DNA of 64,000 nt from Reticulitermes lucifugus (taxonomy: Eukaryota > Arthropoda > Insecta > Blattodea > Rhinotermitidae), in the NCBI GenBank assembly GCA_026260175.1, contig JAKCWW010000022.1:62211-126210 (forward strand), written 5' to 3'. The position numbers were made by a program, and so were the translations under genes. Position 1 is the stretch's first letter. Each line of letters opens with the position of its first letter. The notes under the pieces were generated by a model. The model searched no databases and was not told the DNA's origin. It saw only the letters and a program-made list of their open reading frames with translations. This document shows, piece after piece, positions 24,300 through 36,060 of this stretch.

Positions 24300-24740
24300 G
24301 CATTTTATGGAACTAAAAAGTTCATTTCCCTGTTCATTACAGCACAATAGTACTCCCCATCCTGAGACAGATTAATCCACTTCATTCTCTCCCATCCTAT
24401 TTCTTCAAGATATATTTTAATGTCACCTTCCTTCCTATCATGTCTCGATCTTCCAAAAATATCTGCATGGACTTCAATTCTCCCCACATGTGGGCCAAGC
24501 GCCAAGCCAATTTAAATCATCCTTGACTAGATTACTGCCATAATATTTGGCGAGAAGTAAAGATTATGAAGCAACAAGTAATACAGTTTTCTCCAATCCC
24601 TTGTTACTGCCTCCCGCTTAGGCACAAATATATTCCTCAACAATTTGCTCTTGACAATTCTGAGCCTATGATCTTCCCTTAACGTGACAAAAAACGTTTC
24701 ACGCCCATGTAAACCGACAGTCACAATTGTAGCTAATTGT
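24300..24740 (-). mobile_element. C-terminal tail of a non-LTR retrotransposon polymerase, broken
   Basis: The minus strand reads LREDHRLRIVKSKLLRNIF, then DWRKLYYLLLHNLYFSPN, two in-frame stops near 24515-24525, then DIKIYLEEIGWERMKWINLS and MNREMNFLVP. I recognise this order as the segment that follows the reverse transcriptase in a common insect LINE family (LREEHRLRVFENKVLR, EWRKLHN-ELH-LYSSP, DNIKMDLRE, DWINLAQDR). The middle RWAGHV and GRPRRRWE region has degenerated. It is not functional. Confidence 0.8.
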
Positions 24741-25159
24741 ACAGGTTGTTTCACATAAGGTGTGCCAAACTTCAGGACGTTATTTTACGAGCCATTTTAA
24801 GAAACAAATGCTATAGCAACATATTCTCTATTATCAACCTTTACATCGCTAAGAACTTGTTAATGTTCCAAGTTATCGCACGGTATAGTACTTTAACAGT
24901 GTTACGAATCATCTTCAGACTTACTCTCACTCTCGCCTCTGGAAAACACTGCTCTCTCGTAATTCTCTTCGAGGCGCATATAAATATTCGTACCAAAAGT
25001 AGAGGTCATTTTGAACAGTAATTATTGTAACATAACTGAATATTGACGTTTTTTTGATAAGAAACCTAACGAAAAATGTATTCTTCCGTGTTTTCACAGA
25101 AGTATATAAACTAAGATAAAAACTTGGTAACACAAATAGGAATTGATGTCTTTATTTTG
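24741..25159. other. no gene seen
   Basis: A 94-codon plus-strand open frame begins at 24737 but lacks any recognisable domain. Confidence 0.4.
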
Positions 25160-25325
25160 TGGTTCGTACCGCGCAGTAAATTCATTTCCTTTCGGTTATA
25201 AAAACAAACTAGTCAACGCTGTTTTTTTTAGAACCATACGAAACATACAAATGCACTGGGTGGCCACATCATAGAAATCTTGAATATTAAATCTGGCTTT
25301 ATATAAACTAACCACTAGACTATAA
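25160..25325 (-). repeat. SINE-like repeat (family D)
   Basis: On the minus strand it begins gtctagtggttagtttatat and ends tttttataaccgaaaggaaa followed by ttactgcgcggtacgaa. These are the same head and tail as at 20188-20375, with a diverged middle. Confidence 0.6.
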
Positions 25326-25640
25326 ATTGTCACAGGATATTACGGATTTCTCTAGAATTTAAACATAGAAAACGTGTCAGTTAGTACCTCCAATTTCTTA
25401 TACGGTCAACTTATTTTTGTACTTGATTATTAATACTGGATCATGCCCTCAGAAGTGCCTCAGTAAATTACATATTTATATACGCTGCACAAACACAACG
25501 TAAACACACATTAGCATTGATTTCAACTTACATAACGCAAGAACAATAAAATACTAAGCAGGACTAGCTGTTTACCGAAACGTATGATTACATCATTACG
25601 ATACTGAGGTTATCATACTGGTGCTCGGGAATGCAAGTCT

Positions 25641-25763
25641 TCTGGGATGTTATTCCATGTAGACTGATAAATACATCCACGCTTTAAAGTATCACAGTGC
25701 TTTCTAAGCGCTGCTAACAATTTACTTTTCGACATGCCGTAATATCCCAGAAGACTTGAGTGT
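25641..25763. mobile_element. short MITE with CTTCTGGGAT ends
   Basis: Terminal inverted repeats caagtcttctgggatgttat and taatatcccagaagacttg enclose about 85 bp with no coding potential. The ends match those of the foldback elements at 26139 and 58164, so this is a relative without the hammerhead-like arms. Confidence 0.75.
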
Positions 25764-26138
25764 GTACGTATATAGAACTTTTGTCACTTAGGCTAACAAT
25801 ATTTACTTGCACAAAAAACAGTCTGGTATAAATCGTATACAGAAATTGCATAAAACAAAGACAGCGAGGAACACATATTTAGTAACACATGTAAAGTGTC
25901 AATTTCTTAGATCAACTCTTTGGTGACCGAAGGTAAAGGATTTGAATTTTGTAAAACAACCCGGGTGTTTTAAAATCTTTCTCTACTCTTTCCTCAGTTC
26001 CTCTAGCCAGATCGTAAGACCATAACCAAAATAGGCCAAAACGCTTTCTCTATATCTTACGACAATCTGCCTACCATGCAACGTTTTCGAGCACGGCTGA
26101 CAAATATTCGCTGACTGAAAGAAGAAACATAATACAGC

Positions 26139-26329
26139 GAGATCTGCGCTCTTCTGGGATGTTACGCAGCGGTGAGTATTGATGTTTCGGGACAACCTAC
26201 AGGTCCCATCTTCACGGGTCAAGAAATCTTTTTTGACCCTGGAAGATGGGACCGAAAGGATGTCCCGAAACGTCGGTACAGAACTACCACTCAACGCTGC
26301 TTTTAATATCCCAGACTAGCGCAGATCTC
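26139..26329. mobile_element. foldback element with hammerhead-like motif in each arm
   Basis: The outer arms gagatctgcgc and gcgcagatctc are perfect inverted repeats, followed inward by ctgggatgttacgcagcg and its diverged complement. Around the centre (near 26228) the arms mirror each other. The right arm reads gaagatgggaccgaaaggat, then gtcccgaaacgtcggta (26240-26279). The left arm reads the same on the minus strand (about 26179-26213). The stem gggac/gtccc precedes GAAACGTCGGTA. A tiny central loop makes the whole element one long hairpin. Confidence 0.8.
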
Positions 26330-27879
26330 ATGTAGATCACGGCGGAAATCTCAAATCGGTCACAGTACATCGAATTTAACAACAACAATAATAATAATAG
26401 CTCGATATTAAATTCCTTGTTTTTTCACCTTCTGAATCAACAGCCTAATGCCCAATCACACAATTAGCACTAAAATACAAAACGTAGCCTATGCAACACA
26501 AAAAATAAACGAAACTCAAAGCCGAAAACAATGCAATAAAATTCAGTTACAAGACGATCACAAAGGTCAGTTTAGTAAATGAAAAAGTGCACTTACGTAT
26601 ATGAAATATAATTAAGGTAACAATTCCTTATGCAACTACACACACGTGTCTACAAACAAAGTTTGCACTTGACGTGCAAGTAGAAAGAGGTTCTTCACGG
26701 AGAGCAGACATGGCATATAGAAAACTCTCTACTTTCCTCAGCGTTTCATAATTTATTGATGGAATATTAGTAGGGCTTCCTTTTGTCCATTTGCAGGCCA
26801 CCCGCACAGACGTAACATCCCGAGAATGAACTCGAACGAATAACAATAACAAAAAGGATGGGCAACATTTTAAACCAAGATAAGCATTAACTAAGAACTG
26901 CTCATTAAGGTAATGATGCCTCTTTTCACATAAGGCATGCAGTTTTTGGTACTCTCATGCATAAGCATAAATGTAACGGGATTGAGGAAAGGATTGATTG
27001 CCAGCTAACACAGTCCTACTCTAATTTGGGCATAATTAACTAAAATATGACATCAATAACCAATCAAAAAATAAAAAACAAGAAATGTTACAGTGTGAAC
27101 AAGAAACAGCAGTTTAATGGACTTAGAAAATAAGCAGTAAACATTATGCTGAAGATAATGTTCCGAATCAGTAAATTTTCCAGGTCCTGACAGAGTCGGA
27201 ACTGTTTATACAGACAAACAAATGCATAGTTATAAGACAATGTGTTATTTTTTCTTGAGAAAAAAATGGCTGTTCTTATATTAATGTTTAGTTTCACGAA
27301 ATAATAAAGTCCATTCTCATTTAATAAAGAGCTAGTTTAACGTCACAAAATGCCAATTATACAACAAGCACAAAATAAATACAACACAATTACGTAAACA
27401 AACAGACTCACAGACTACGAAACATAAACAACAACAAAAGATATTTAAATTTATTACTGGATGACAATCTAATAGGGGAATTTCAAACGTTCTGCACTAT
27501 CTAGTCCTGTTACGAAACAGATATTCGTTTAACAAAATACGTTTACAAGTCTTCAATATAATCGCTAAATTAAGTGACGCAATTTATACTTTGAAATGTG
27601 CCGCTTAAAAAGCGTTACTGAACAAATTTTTTGTTTAAGGGAATAACATAAAGGGTACAAAATATAAACAAATACACGACAAATTCTCTTACTAAAAATC
27701 AAGAGTCACATGAAGTGGCCGTATACGAGCTACTAGTGTAAAATCTGGTTAAGAAAACAAATTTGCTTACTAAAATTATCTAAATCGTGGCATACAAAAG
27801 TTAGGGATCTTGCTCATCTAGCGGAAGGACAATTGTTACACGATCCACAAAAAAGTAAAATTTCTGATATTACGAGGTA

Positions 27880-27914
<35 letters not shown>

Positions 27915-28261
27915 AACAGTAACAATGTGACAAAACCGAAACCAAACAAACTTGTCACAAATACTGAGTTTTTACATGTTCTCTACACATTTCGACTAAT
28001 CTATCGGTATTTTCTCAAATGTATATTCGTTTATTTATTTAAATCGATATGCATCTTTTGTTGTTTAAAAAACCGTACTTTATCAGCAAAAAAAAGTGTG
28101 TGGGCTCTCTTCGTATGAACGATGTTGTGAAGTTGACTAGTCAACCGTCCGTACTTAAACTTATGAATGCAGTTACATATTGATAAGAATTCACACACAA
28201 AATTTTAGATTATTTAAACTTTTGTCAGAGTAAACACAACACTTTTCACATGCACTGTTTA
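26330..28261. other. AT-rich sequence with (GAT)n at 27880-27914
   Basis: A GAT microsatellite of about 35 bases is the only clear structure. Open frames are short and not recognised. Confidence 0.5.
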
Positions 28262-28312
28262 TTTTCTCTACAACATGTTTCGGCTGCGTAGGCCAGCCAT
28301 CATCAGGTAGAA
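28262..28312 (-). ncRNA. candidate type I hammerhead ribozyme, best copy in the window
   Basis: Minus strand, in order: stem I strand ttctac; box CTGATGA (exact); one extra T; stem II ggctg with cagcc around loop gcctacg; GAA; stem III aca/tgt; a T as candidate cleavage base; and stem I return gtagag. Stem I has five Watson-Crick pairs and one G-U pair. Known hammerheads of this minimal stem III type occur in Penelope-like retroelements, where they process the transcript. The extra T between the conserved box and stem II departs from the textbook core, so activity is uncertain. No coding part of an element was found next to it. Confidence 0.6.
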
Positions 28313-29269
28313 GTTACAAGATCATAAAATGAAAATATTTGTTGAGGTGGAGGCCTCCCCTTTAGAGTTAAAATATACAAAATCATATAATTACCTACTA
28401 TTCCCCATAAGGAATAATATTTAATCACATACATTTTAGTAGCTAAAATTATCTAAGTATAATTTTTAAAAAACTGAGGTGGAGACCTCTATTTCATAGA
28501 AAATATGTAGTGGATCAGTTCGGTAACGGGCAATGTTGATGCACTCTTGTTTATGCTACGTTAGTTAATAAATATGACGTAATGATTTTTTGCTGGAGGA
28601 AAACGTTTTTGGAAGGCTTCTTCGTTAATAGAACACCCTGTGTTCAAGAGAAAGTTGTACGGCTTTATGTGTATGTTTATTAAATGCAGGAATATGTGTA
28701 TTTTCTCCTCTCAACGTAGTAAAGTGTAGAACTGAGTGTAAAGAATGAGGGGCTTTAGTTATCATGATGATAATCATATTATTAATTATTATTAATACCA
28801 ATTAAATCTTGAAGTTCATACGGCCGGTCTTATTGAGTTCAAGAAATACCGTTCTTTCATAAAGACTGACAGTACAGTCTGCAGTCTACCTTGACACTGG
28901 TGCTATTAACGTAGGTATCACATGTTATTTGGGGGGGGTATACAAACTACACGAGAAGACCTAGTGAAAATGCACGTAGGAAGGAAGGGATCAGAAGACT
29001 ACAAGAATTACCATTCAGTGTAAACGCTAGAGCGATAGAACATAATTTATTTACTTCTATAGGGAATTGCACGTAAATTTATATAACTAATAGGTTTAAC
29101 AAATCTTGTACATAGATTTTATCAGGTTTTGTGTAATTGGCCTTTAATGTGTAAAAAACCTCGAGAATATACTAGTAAGGGCCATTATCCATCTGCACAA
29201 TATTACTTACATGCACAAACAGATGTACATGTGACAAAATCCTGCTCGGTTTTTGTTTGCAGAAGAAAA
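28313..29269. other. no gene seen; possible non-coding part of the element carrying the motif at 28262
   Basis: Two ctgaggtggag-like phrases (28343, 28472) show a weak internal repeat: gaggtggaggcctcccc and gaggtggagacctctat. A G8 run is at 28930. No open frame is convincing. Confidence 0.35.
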
Positions 29270-29310
29270 AGGACCCTGAAAATGGGCATATCAGACGAAA
29301 CATGTACAGG
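29270..29310 (+). other. degenerate hammerhead-like motif
   Basis: ccctgaaaatgggc followed by gacgaaacatgtacagg keeps the box spacing and the GAAACATGTA end. The stem II pairing is poor. Confidence 0.35.
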
Positions 29311-29939
29311 ACATACCAAAATTAGATATTTGTGAGAAATGCTTTATGTTATATCTTTATTGTTTTATTATTATTTTTGTCTCATTTTCCTGTGTTTTCA
29401 ATCTTTTCTTTCTCGTGTGTATGTAAGTTATATTTTTGTAGTAGTGCTGCTTTTGTAAATGGCCCTTAGATTTCTGAGTCAGCATCTAATAAACAAGAAT
29501 TTAATTGACATAATTTATATCAAGTAACATGACTTTCAACGCTTTTTTTCGAAAACCTATTCAAAATATTATGCATGTAAGAACAATATTCTTCTGATCT
29601 ATTCAACATCAATGCACCAGCTTCAGTTACTTTATGCCGTTGGACTTCATGTATGAAACACACACTTTTGTGTACCAACCTTTATGACATTCAGTCGACA
29701 GACATATTAATTTATATTTACACAAAGGCAAAGGATCTTCAATTATCAAAATATAATCAACTGCGTATCCTTATGATTAGCGTATTTACATTGGTTCATG
29801 AAGATTTTACATCACGTCTCTTATCAAAATCCGACAGGTTATCTGATCAACATTTTGATAAAGTGGCGATCAATAAATTATCAACCCTCATTCGCAGATT
29901 TGCGGAGGTCTAGTTTTTTAAGTAAATTCTTCTGTTTAC

Positions 29940-30215
29940 AGTCATTTCACCTGAGGAAGAATCCGTCTTGCAGTGTGACTCTTCGTGCGGAAGACATCAA
30001 CCACACAATTTCAAGAACACTGTCTTCTGCGATGTGACACCATGTAATTTGGAAGAAATTTTCCACAGCTTCCGAGGAACCACCAGCTACAATCTTCAGT
30101 GAGAAAATTAATTTATGTCTCAAGATGTAACGTTCGTAAATTTCTGTCACACTACACGGTGTCACAACCCAAAAGACTGTAAAAACGTAGTAACCGACGT
30201 GAGATTCTCGAGTTT
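29940..30215 (-). repeat. dispersed cockroach-type repeat with decayed reading FWVVTPCS
   Basis: The minus strand gives FTVFWVVTPCSVTEIYERY, then after a gap RRVTLQDGFFLR. I recognise the combination (FWVVTPCSLVEVYRRFRG and a terminal LQ-GF/TSQKT block) as a very abundant blattodean repeat that gene predictors often translate. The protein reading is probably accidental to a non-coding or 3'-UTR-derived repeat. The middle of the consensus has diverged. Confidence 0.6.
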
Positions 30216-33200
30216 CACACAGTATAATAACGAAATTACTAAACACTGCATTGACTCAACGAAATTCAATAAAAGTAGTGCTCGTTTCCATGTTCACTTG
30301 TATTAAAATTGTTTCACCTATAATAAAATTGAACTATATTCAAATAAATAAATAAATATTCCATATTATTGCTATTATTATTTTTAACATCCATTAATTC
30401 TTTGTGCTTTGTGCGTAAGTTTGTCGAACATATAAATTTTAAATAACGAAATATGGCGTCGACCATAGCTCTATTTAAACCGTTATTTTGAATTCTACAC
30501 TTTCTAATGTAATACTTTAATATTACTATTTTTCAGATTATAATACCAATAAAAACAAGACATATTCCAAGTCAAAAAGTCCAAGAAAATCTCGAAATGT
30601 AACAATATTCACTTTTTCTATACACATTTAAAATTATTACTTTTACGCTTAACTGCCTCATCTTTAACTTTAATTCCAAAATCATCAACCAGGAAACACA
30701 CAACCTGAACCTCGGTAAATAATCTACAGCTTTATTACAAGAAATTTGCTAAGTGGAAAGAGATACCATAAATTAAACAACTTAACATACATACCTCAAC
30801 CGGAGTACTGGTTACATAAATTAAACAATGTAACCATTATATAATTTTATATACCCATATCAGAAATATGAATCTTTTCGTTGAAATTTCTATTACCTAT
30901 GCAAAGAATAGGATATGGTCGAAATATGTAGTATATAATATACTAAAAACCACAAATAGAGTTGTGATCGACCATATATTTCTTTATTTTTAGTTTATCC
31001 ATTAATCCTTCCCATAATATTTTATAAAAGGGGCACAAATGTTTGAAATATTTTTTCCTGTGCCCTTTTTTTTCACAAAACCTTCAAACATATTCTCCTT
31101 AACATAGCTGCAAATATTTTGGTTTCACGTCCAAGCCCTCTGAAAGTTTTTAACGTCGAAAAATAATGGCATTCCTCGAAAGGATTAATACAAACACTTC
31201 TATGCTAAACAGTTTTAGAAATTCTGTTTCCGAAGGATCTGTGTGTTACGTGGTATCATAATGTATTCACGGAAAAATATTAAACCGCAAAGTCATACAA
31301 AGTGTTACTATTTGCTAGGAATTAAGTTTTAATTTTTAACAACCATATAAGTTCTTGCTCAAACGAAACGATTAGTACATTTACCCACTGTGGTTAAGTT
31401 TTCCACTTAATGTAATATCGGGCGCAGACTCAAAATTCAGAAACAAGCTCCACAGAATAATATAATAGCATACTCTATTTCAGACTTTAGATAGTGTCAC
31501 TACTTCCTTGTCTGTAAGATTATTTACGATATTTTCCTATTTCTAATCATTTATTTTTTGTGTAATACTAAGTATAAAAATACAGCTAATTTAGAACCGA
31601 CTGACGTTTCAATTAGCCGGTTTAGGCGGGAAAATATTTTCATTTTACCGAAAGTTTTCCTACTCTGCATTAACAGATTCCATTCGTTGTGGTATCTATA
31701 GGGATTATATTGCCTCTCTTATTAGGAAATTTTAGAGAACAAGTTCTTGGGATTATAATTTTATTACAAAATATACAAAACGAGTACCAATAAAAGTTCC
31801 ATACTTGATTCGAAATTCTTGTTTTTATAACAGTGACAAAGAAACGGAATATATCAGAAGCATCAAAGTGAAAGCATTGAAGTTATTAGGCCTAGGAAAC
31901 TGTAAAAATGGTTACTCAAGTATTCGGTCAACGATACCATATTTTAGCAAATGAAATATTTTAAGTATTATTTCGGAATAATTTCATAAAAGCTAATTAA
32001 ACTTTTAAACGTGATTTATATTTCTTTGAAAATATCCGGGGAAAATTGTAGTGTTTTTATTTCCAAAACCCAATTCAATTGATGTTTCAAGATTCAGTGA
32101 TGACATTATATACCATCTTTCGTATCACGAAGAATCTGAATTTTATAACGCATTTTATTTATATTTTTATACGATTTTCATAGCCAACAAAGATTATTTC
32201 CCTTAATAATATTAACCCAATTTCATTTTAGGGTTTCAGATTTTTTCTGGGTGAAATACGAACTGAAATTTGTTTTATATACCAGAGAAAAATTCAGTCT
32301 TCAGAAGATTAGTAATGCAGGCCTATTATTTGAATATGAGAAAATCTTAATAACCAGATATTTTCCAGTAAAGAAAGTACCAATTTAATTCTCTTTTGTC
32401 TAATCTAATGCTCTTACTATTTTACCTAAAAGAGACCTGCGATTGCATTACCGTTCTTATTTGTAAATATATGTTCTAATACCCTGTATTATTGTAAGCT
32501 ATGCCAAGTGCTTTTGAACCCTGCATTTCTCTTCTTGGCTTTGAGTACGTTCACTCGCAGAAATATAAATTTCATTTTGTGACACTGAAAAATAGGACAC
32601 ATTTTAAAGTTTCCATTACACAAAAACCAAAAAAATGCCTTTCGTATGCAAAGTCCTACAATTCTAAAGGCTCAAATTTTAACAAGTAATTTTTAGTATT
32701 AATAATGCACAATTTTTAGAGTGGTACCTCTACGAAGTGTAACAGTAGAGCTTAAAATCTGCATGGGAATCTTTGTTTCCTATGTAGGTCTAAGATCTCT
32801 AATGATTTATAATTTCTAACAGAAACAATTTATTATGTACTTCCTTTGGTTTCTCTGAGATATCTTAACGCTTGTTTCATAAATTCGGTATGTGTATTTA
32901 TTAGGAACGTTAGAAAGTATATCTGCAATTAATCGGTGCATTTAAATAATAACATTGTATAAACTGTGATCTGAATGTAGTTAGCACTGCAATGCTTTAC
33001 GAAATATTATAATCTATTATCGTGATATTTCTTTTATCGCTTTAATACATTCCGGTCATGACACCTATCACCTGCATGGAATCTAACCAAAGGAAGTATT
33101 TCAAAAGCACTCTGCAACGACTCAGCAACAGAATCCTACTAACCTTGCCAAATAAAAAGCTGCAATTTACGGTAACGATGTGGATTGTGTGTTTAAATAT

Positions 33201-33642
33201 TTTAATCCTGCAAAGGATATTCTCCAGAATATGTATTAATGAAAATATATCGAGGGCAGACTACGCAATAAAATGATCTTTTCACATATATTCAATTGTA
33301 AGGGTCTGTTGTGTAATTACTAGTACCAGTTTATCTGAATGGGGCTTCTACCAAACTCTAAAAAGTGGAGTGATTATTCCCTACAAAACAGCTATATAAT
33401 TTTGCATAGGCTTAATTTTCTTCGGATTATATACATCAAGTGTTCTTCAATACTTTTGAGTTGTTACTGTGAATAAACCAATTGATTCCATTGCACAAAT
33501 AAAATTACAAGCCACTTACATAAAGTTACTACATTGAAGGACATGTGGGTAAATGTTTGTTTTTACTTTGGGTTATTGCATGCTACTACGAAATACGAAA
33601 AATTTGAAAACCACACCACATATCATTCTTTAATTTTTACAG
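30216..33642. other. long AT-rich stretch without clear gene
   Basis: Mostly very AT-rich, intron-like sequence. A somewhat GC-richer open frame begins with ATG at 33058 and could end at a weak donor (gtaacg) at 33172 in phase with the exon at 33643. That link is speculative. No mobile element was recognised. Confidence 0.4.
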
Positions 33643-33835
33643 ACAACCATTATTGAAGCAATAAAACGCGGTGAAGACATACCATTCTGCTCTAATCTAC
33701 AAAGAATACCAGAATTATTGATATTGGAATTTCACTCACCATCAACAATTCAGTACTCCGCATATTATGTTCCTCCGCGCCTTGAAAATGATCCGGTAAT
33801 GTACACACCATTTTGGAATCTTACTGCCAACCAGT
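33643..33835 (+). CDS. internal exon of an unidentified host gene
   Basis: A pyrimidine-rich acceptor (ttctttaatttttacag) ends at 33642 and a strong donor GTAAGT starts at 33836. Only the frame starting at 33643 is open across the 193 bp; the other two hit stops within 25 bases. It encodes 64 residues plus one base, beginning TTIIEAIKRGEDIPFCSNLQ, with a central LLILEFHSPSTIQYSAYYVP and the end NDPVMYTPFWNLTANQ. Composition is richer in G and C than the flanks, as for real coding sequence. NLT is a possible N-glycosylation site, so a secreted or membrane protein is plausible. I do not recognise the family. Exon phase is 0 at the start and 1 at the end. Flanking exons are not identified, which fits the long introns of large insect genomes. 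Confidence 0.6.
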
Positions 33836-34027
33836 GTAAGTTCTAAAAATCTTTCAAATAACTCTTTATTTTTTCTGTGTTTTTTCAATAATATTGCTTA
33901 TATTATAAATCTAGTAAGGCTTCTTGTATTACCTCTCAACATTTTACTATGTATCATTGTTTTGTAGAGGGTGAGATCTCATTCCTATTTGCAGTTGTAA
34001 ATATTCACTCAAGTTCTTAAATTAAGG

Positions 34028-34065
34028 TCTGATAATGGCTTGAAAGGTAAGGCGAAACATGCTGC
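34028..34065 (+). other. degenerate hammerhead-like motif
   Basis: CTGATAA, then ggctt with aaggc (one mismatch), then GAAACATGC. Stem I is not evident. Confidence 0.4.
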
Positions 34066-34239
34066 CTGAGTAACTTGTATTGTAAAGTTGTGTACGACGG
34101 TGATATGAACGTGTACTGTGTCGTATATTGGAGTGGATAAAAATTAATTACTTCAAAATGGACTAAAGGTTTTTTAAGCAAGGGCGCTGCAAGAAATATT
34201 TGGACCTCAGGAATAAATAAGTCACTATACTGAGAAGGC

Positions 34240-34455
34240 AACAGCCTGGAAAGTCTGGAAATCACATTTCTAATCCAGGCAGGGGCAAGACTGTTTCTTT
34301 TCACCTTTCTCTAGATTGGTTCTGGGGTCCAACCGACTATCAGTAGGTACCAGTATCATTTCTCTGTGGATAAAGCGGCCGAGGAGTGAAGTAAGAGTTG
34401 AGCTCCAATTTTTGTCCAGTTTAAGAATGAATGGAGCGATATATTTTCACAAACA
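34240..34455 (+). repeat. tRNA-derived SINE (family B), degraded
   Basis: The body segment ataaagcggccgaggagtga matches gtaaagcggccggagagtaa at 53432 and the family tail taagaatgaatggagc is present. The head around gcctggaaagtctgg is damaged. Confidence 0.6.
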
Positions 34456-34563
34456 TAAGTCTTCATGTCGCGGTACTTAATTTTGGACAGGAAACTTTAT
34501 ACTGTTACACAGAGGAATGTTGAGATATTCATGACGGCAAATTTTATAACCTAGTTGTCTTAA

Positions 34564-34686
34564 AAGTGGCATGGTGTAGTCTTCATGTGTTATTATTGAT
34601 GTTTAAAGACGCTAATACTTCGTGAAGTGGCATGGTGTAGTCTTCATATGTTATTATTGCTGTGTTGAAGACGCCAATATTTCATG
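34564..34686 (+). repeat. 61-bp direct tandem duplication
   Basis: Two diverged copies begin aagtggcatggtgtagtctt and run to gaag at the end, with about ten differences, so the event is old. Confidence 0.85.
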
Positions 34687-35360
34687 AAGTCATAATCCGA
34701 GTGACCAAAACATAACAAAACTAACTTTATTATTTTATATTTTATTTAACGACGCTGCCAATATCTCAGTTTACGTAGCGGTAATGGTAGGATGTGTGGT
34801 GAGTGAGGAGTGAGAAGGTATTTGGAAGGTGGCGGTCATAGTCTAAAAGAAAAAAATCTGATGTTTATCTTGAGGGGCTGAGGAGAAACACGAAAAATCT
34901 CAGTCAGGACAGATGATGTACCTAAATACAGTCGAAGCAGCCACCCCCCCCCCCACAATACAAACAGGAGGTATAAACAATTGCATAAAAACGGGATTTC
35001 TTAATGTGTAATTTTGACCAACATGTCTTAGGATGATTATACGAGGAACGTGACATGGGCAGGCATTTTTCAGTTACGATGAACGAAAAAATGTCAACAA
35101 AAAAGTTTCGTCTGGAGAAGTGAAGGGAAGAGACTGCTTGCAAAACTAGAAGGAGCTAGAGCATCGTATTTAAATTGATAAGGAAAAATAGAGTGTAACT
35201 TTGAAGAGTGTATATATCTGACTCGAGACAGGGCTCGCTCTAAACACGGCAGCAAATATTCAGTTTCTATAAAAAACAGCATAGGAATTTACGAGTTGAG
35301 GGACAATATAGATTCCATAGAATTTTATATTATACGTATGTACCGTGCATTTTGTCATAA
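34687..35360. other. no gene seen; C-rich run at 34943-34956
   Basis: A 14-base C run is the only notable simple sequence. Confidence 0.45.
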
Positions 35361-35430
35361 GTTTAAGTTAAACCAAATAATGCACAAGAATTATTAATAA
35401 TTCTTGTGCATTAGTTGGTTTAACTTAAAC
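35361..35430. repeat. 70-bp near-perfect palindrome without spacer
   Basis: Arms 35361-35395 and 35396-35430 are reverse complements with one mismatch and meet at aattattaataatt. The left flank taccgtgcattttgtca also precedes the inverted repeat at 38144 (taccgtgcatcttgtca), which suggests one repeat family with a common end. Confidence 0.9.
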
Positions 35431-35709
35431 AATTACCGTAGAGTCTGTTAACCATTGAAGCCACAGTAGTAATTACACGTATCACCTTATTTAACATTTA
35501 AAACCTTTGTATTTTGTTCACGGACTGTATCTATGTGTTTATCGTAAGATTCTTACAATAAACAGAGTCTGTTTCCCTAAAACTATTAACAGGCTGGTCA
35601 CTGTCAAGAAGTCATGGGCCTACTGCATTTTCTATAAGATGGGAACCGAATTTTGAATTTCAGCTACGTAAAAGATGTAGACTTAAGTATATATAAGTAT
35701 ATATATGTA

Positions 35710-35749
35710 TAAGTAACTTAAGGCTACTATAGAAGCCTTAAGTTACTTA
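35710..35749. repeat. hairpin: 16-bp inverted repeat, 8-bp loop
   Basis: taagtaacttaaggct and agccttaagttactta are perfect inverted copies around actataga. Confidence 0.85.
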
Positions 35750-35879
35750 AAGCTGCAGGATATTTGCTTTTCGAATTGTGTATTTTAACTTCTGTCGATT
35801 CATGTTCCCCTCATCAGGAGCGATCGCATGCGAAAAGCAGCTATAAGCTTCATCAAGTACGTCTGTTCGTATATACTAC

Positions 35880-36060
35880 AGCGACTCCCACCAGGTAGAT
35901 TTTCTTAAAATGCCGTATTTTCATTAAAATACTTTACATGTTCCGAATTTTGGTTAAAATCGGACAAAAATTGAAGATATATCGGATGAAGACCTACGTA
36001 TATTTACGATTTCTCAAATTATTCTTTATAATTCAAACTGTTCCCTGTGAGGTACGAGCT
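35880..36060 (+). repeat. degraded copy of the 10415-10790 dispersed repeat
   Basis: The order ttggttaaaatcggacaaaa, then gatgaagacctacgtatatt parallels aaaatctgacaagaa and catgaagacctatgtata of the better copy. Confidence 0.45.

Noticed and set aside
35818-35850. tcatcaggagcgatcgcatgcgaaaag as another hammerhead-like motif
   Set aside because: A CTGATGA box reads on the minus strand, but the following gggg does not pair and GAAA is displaced.
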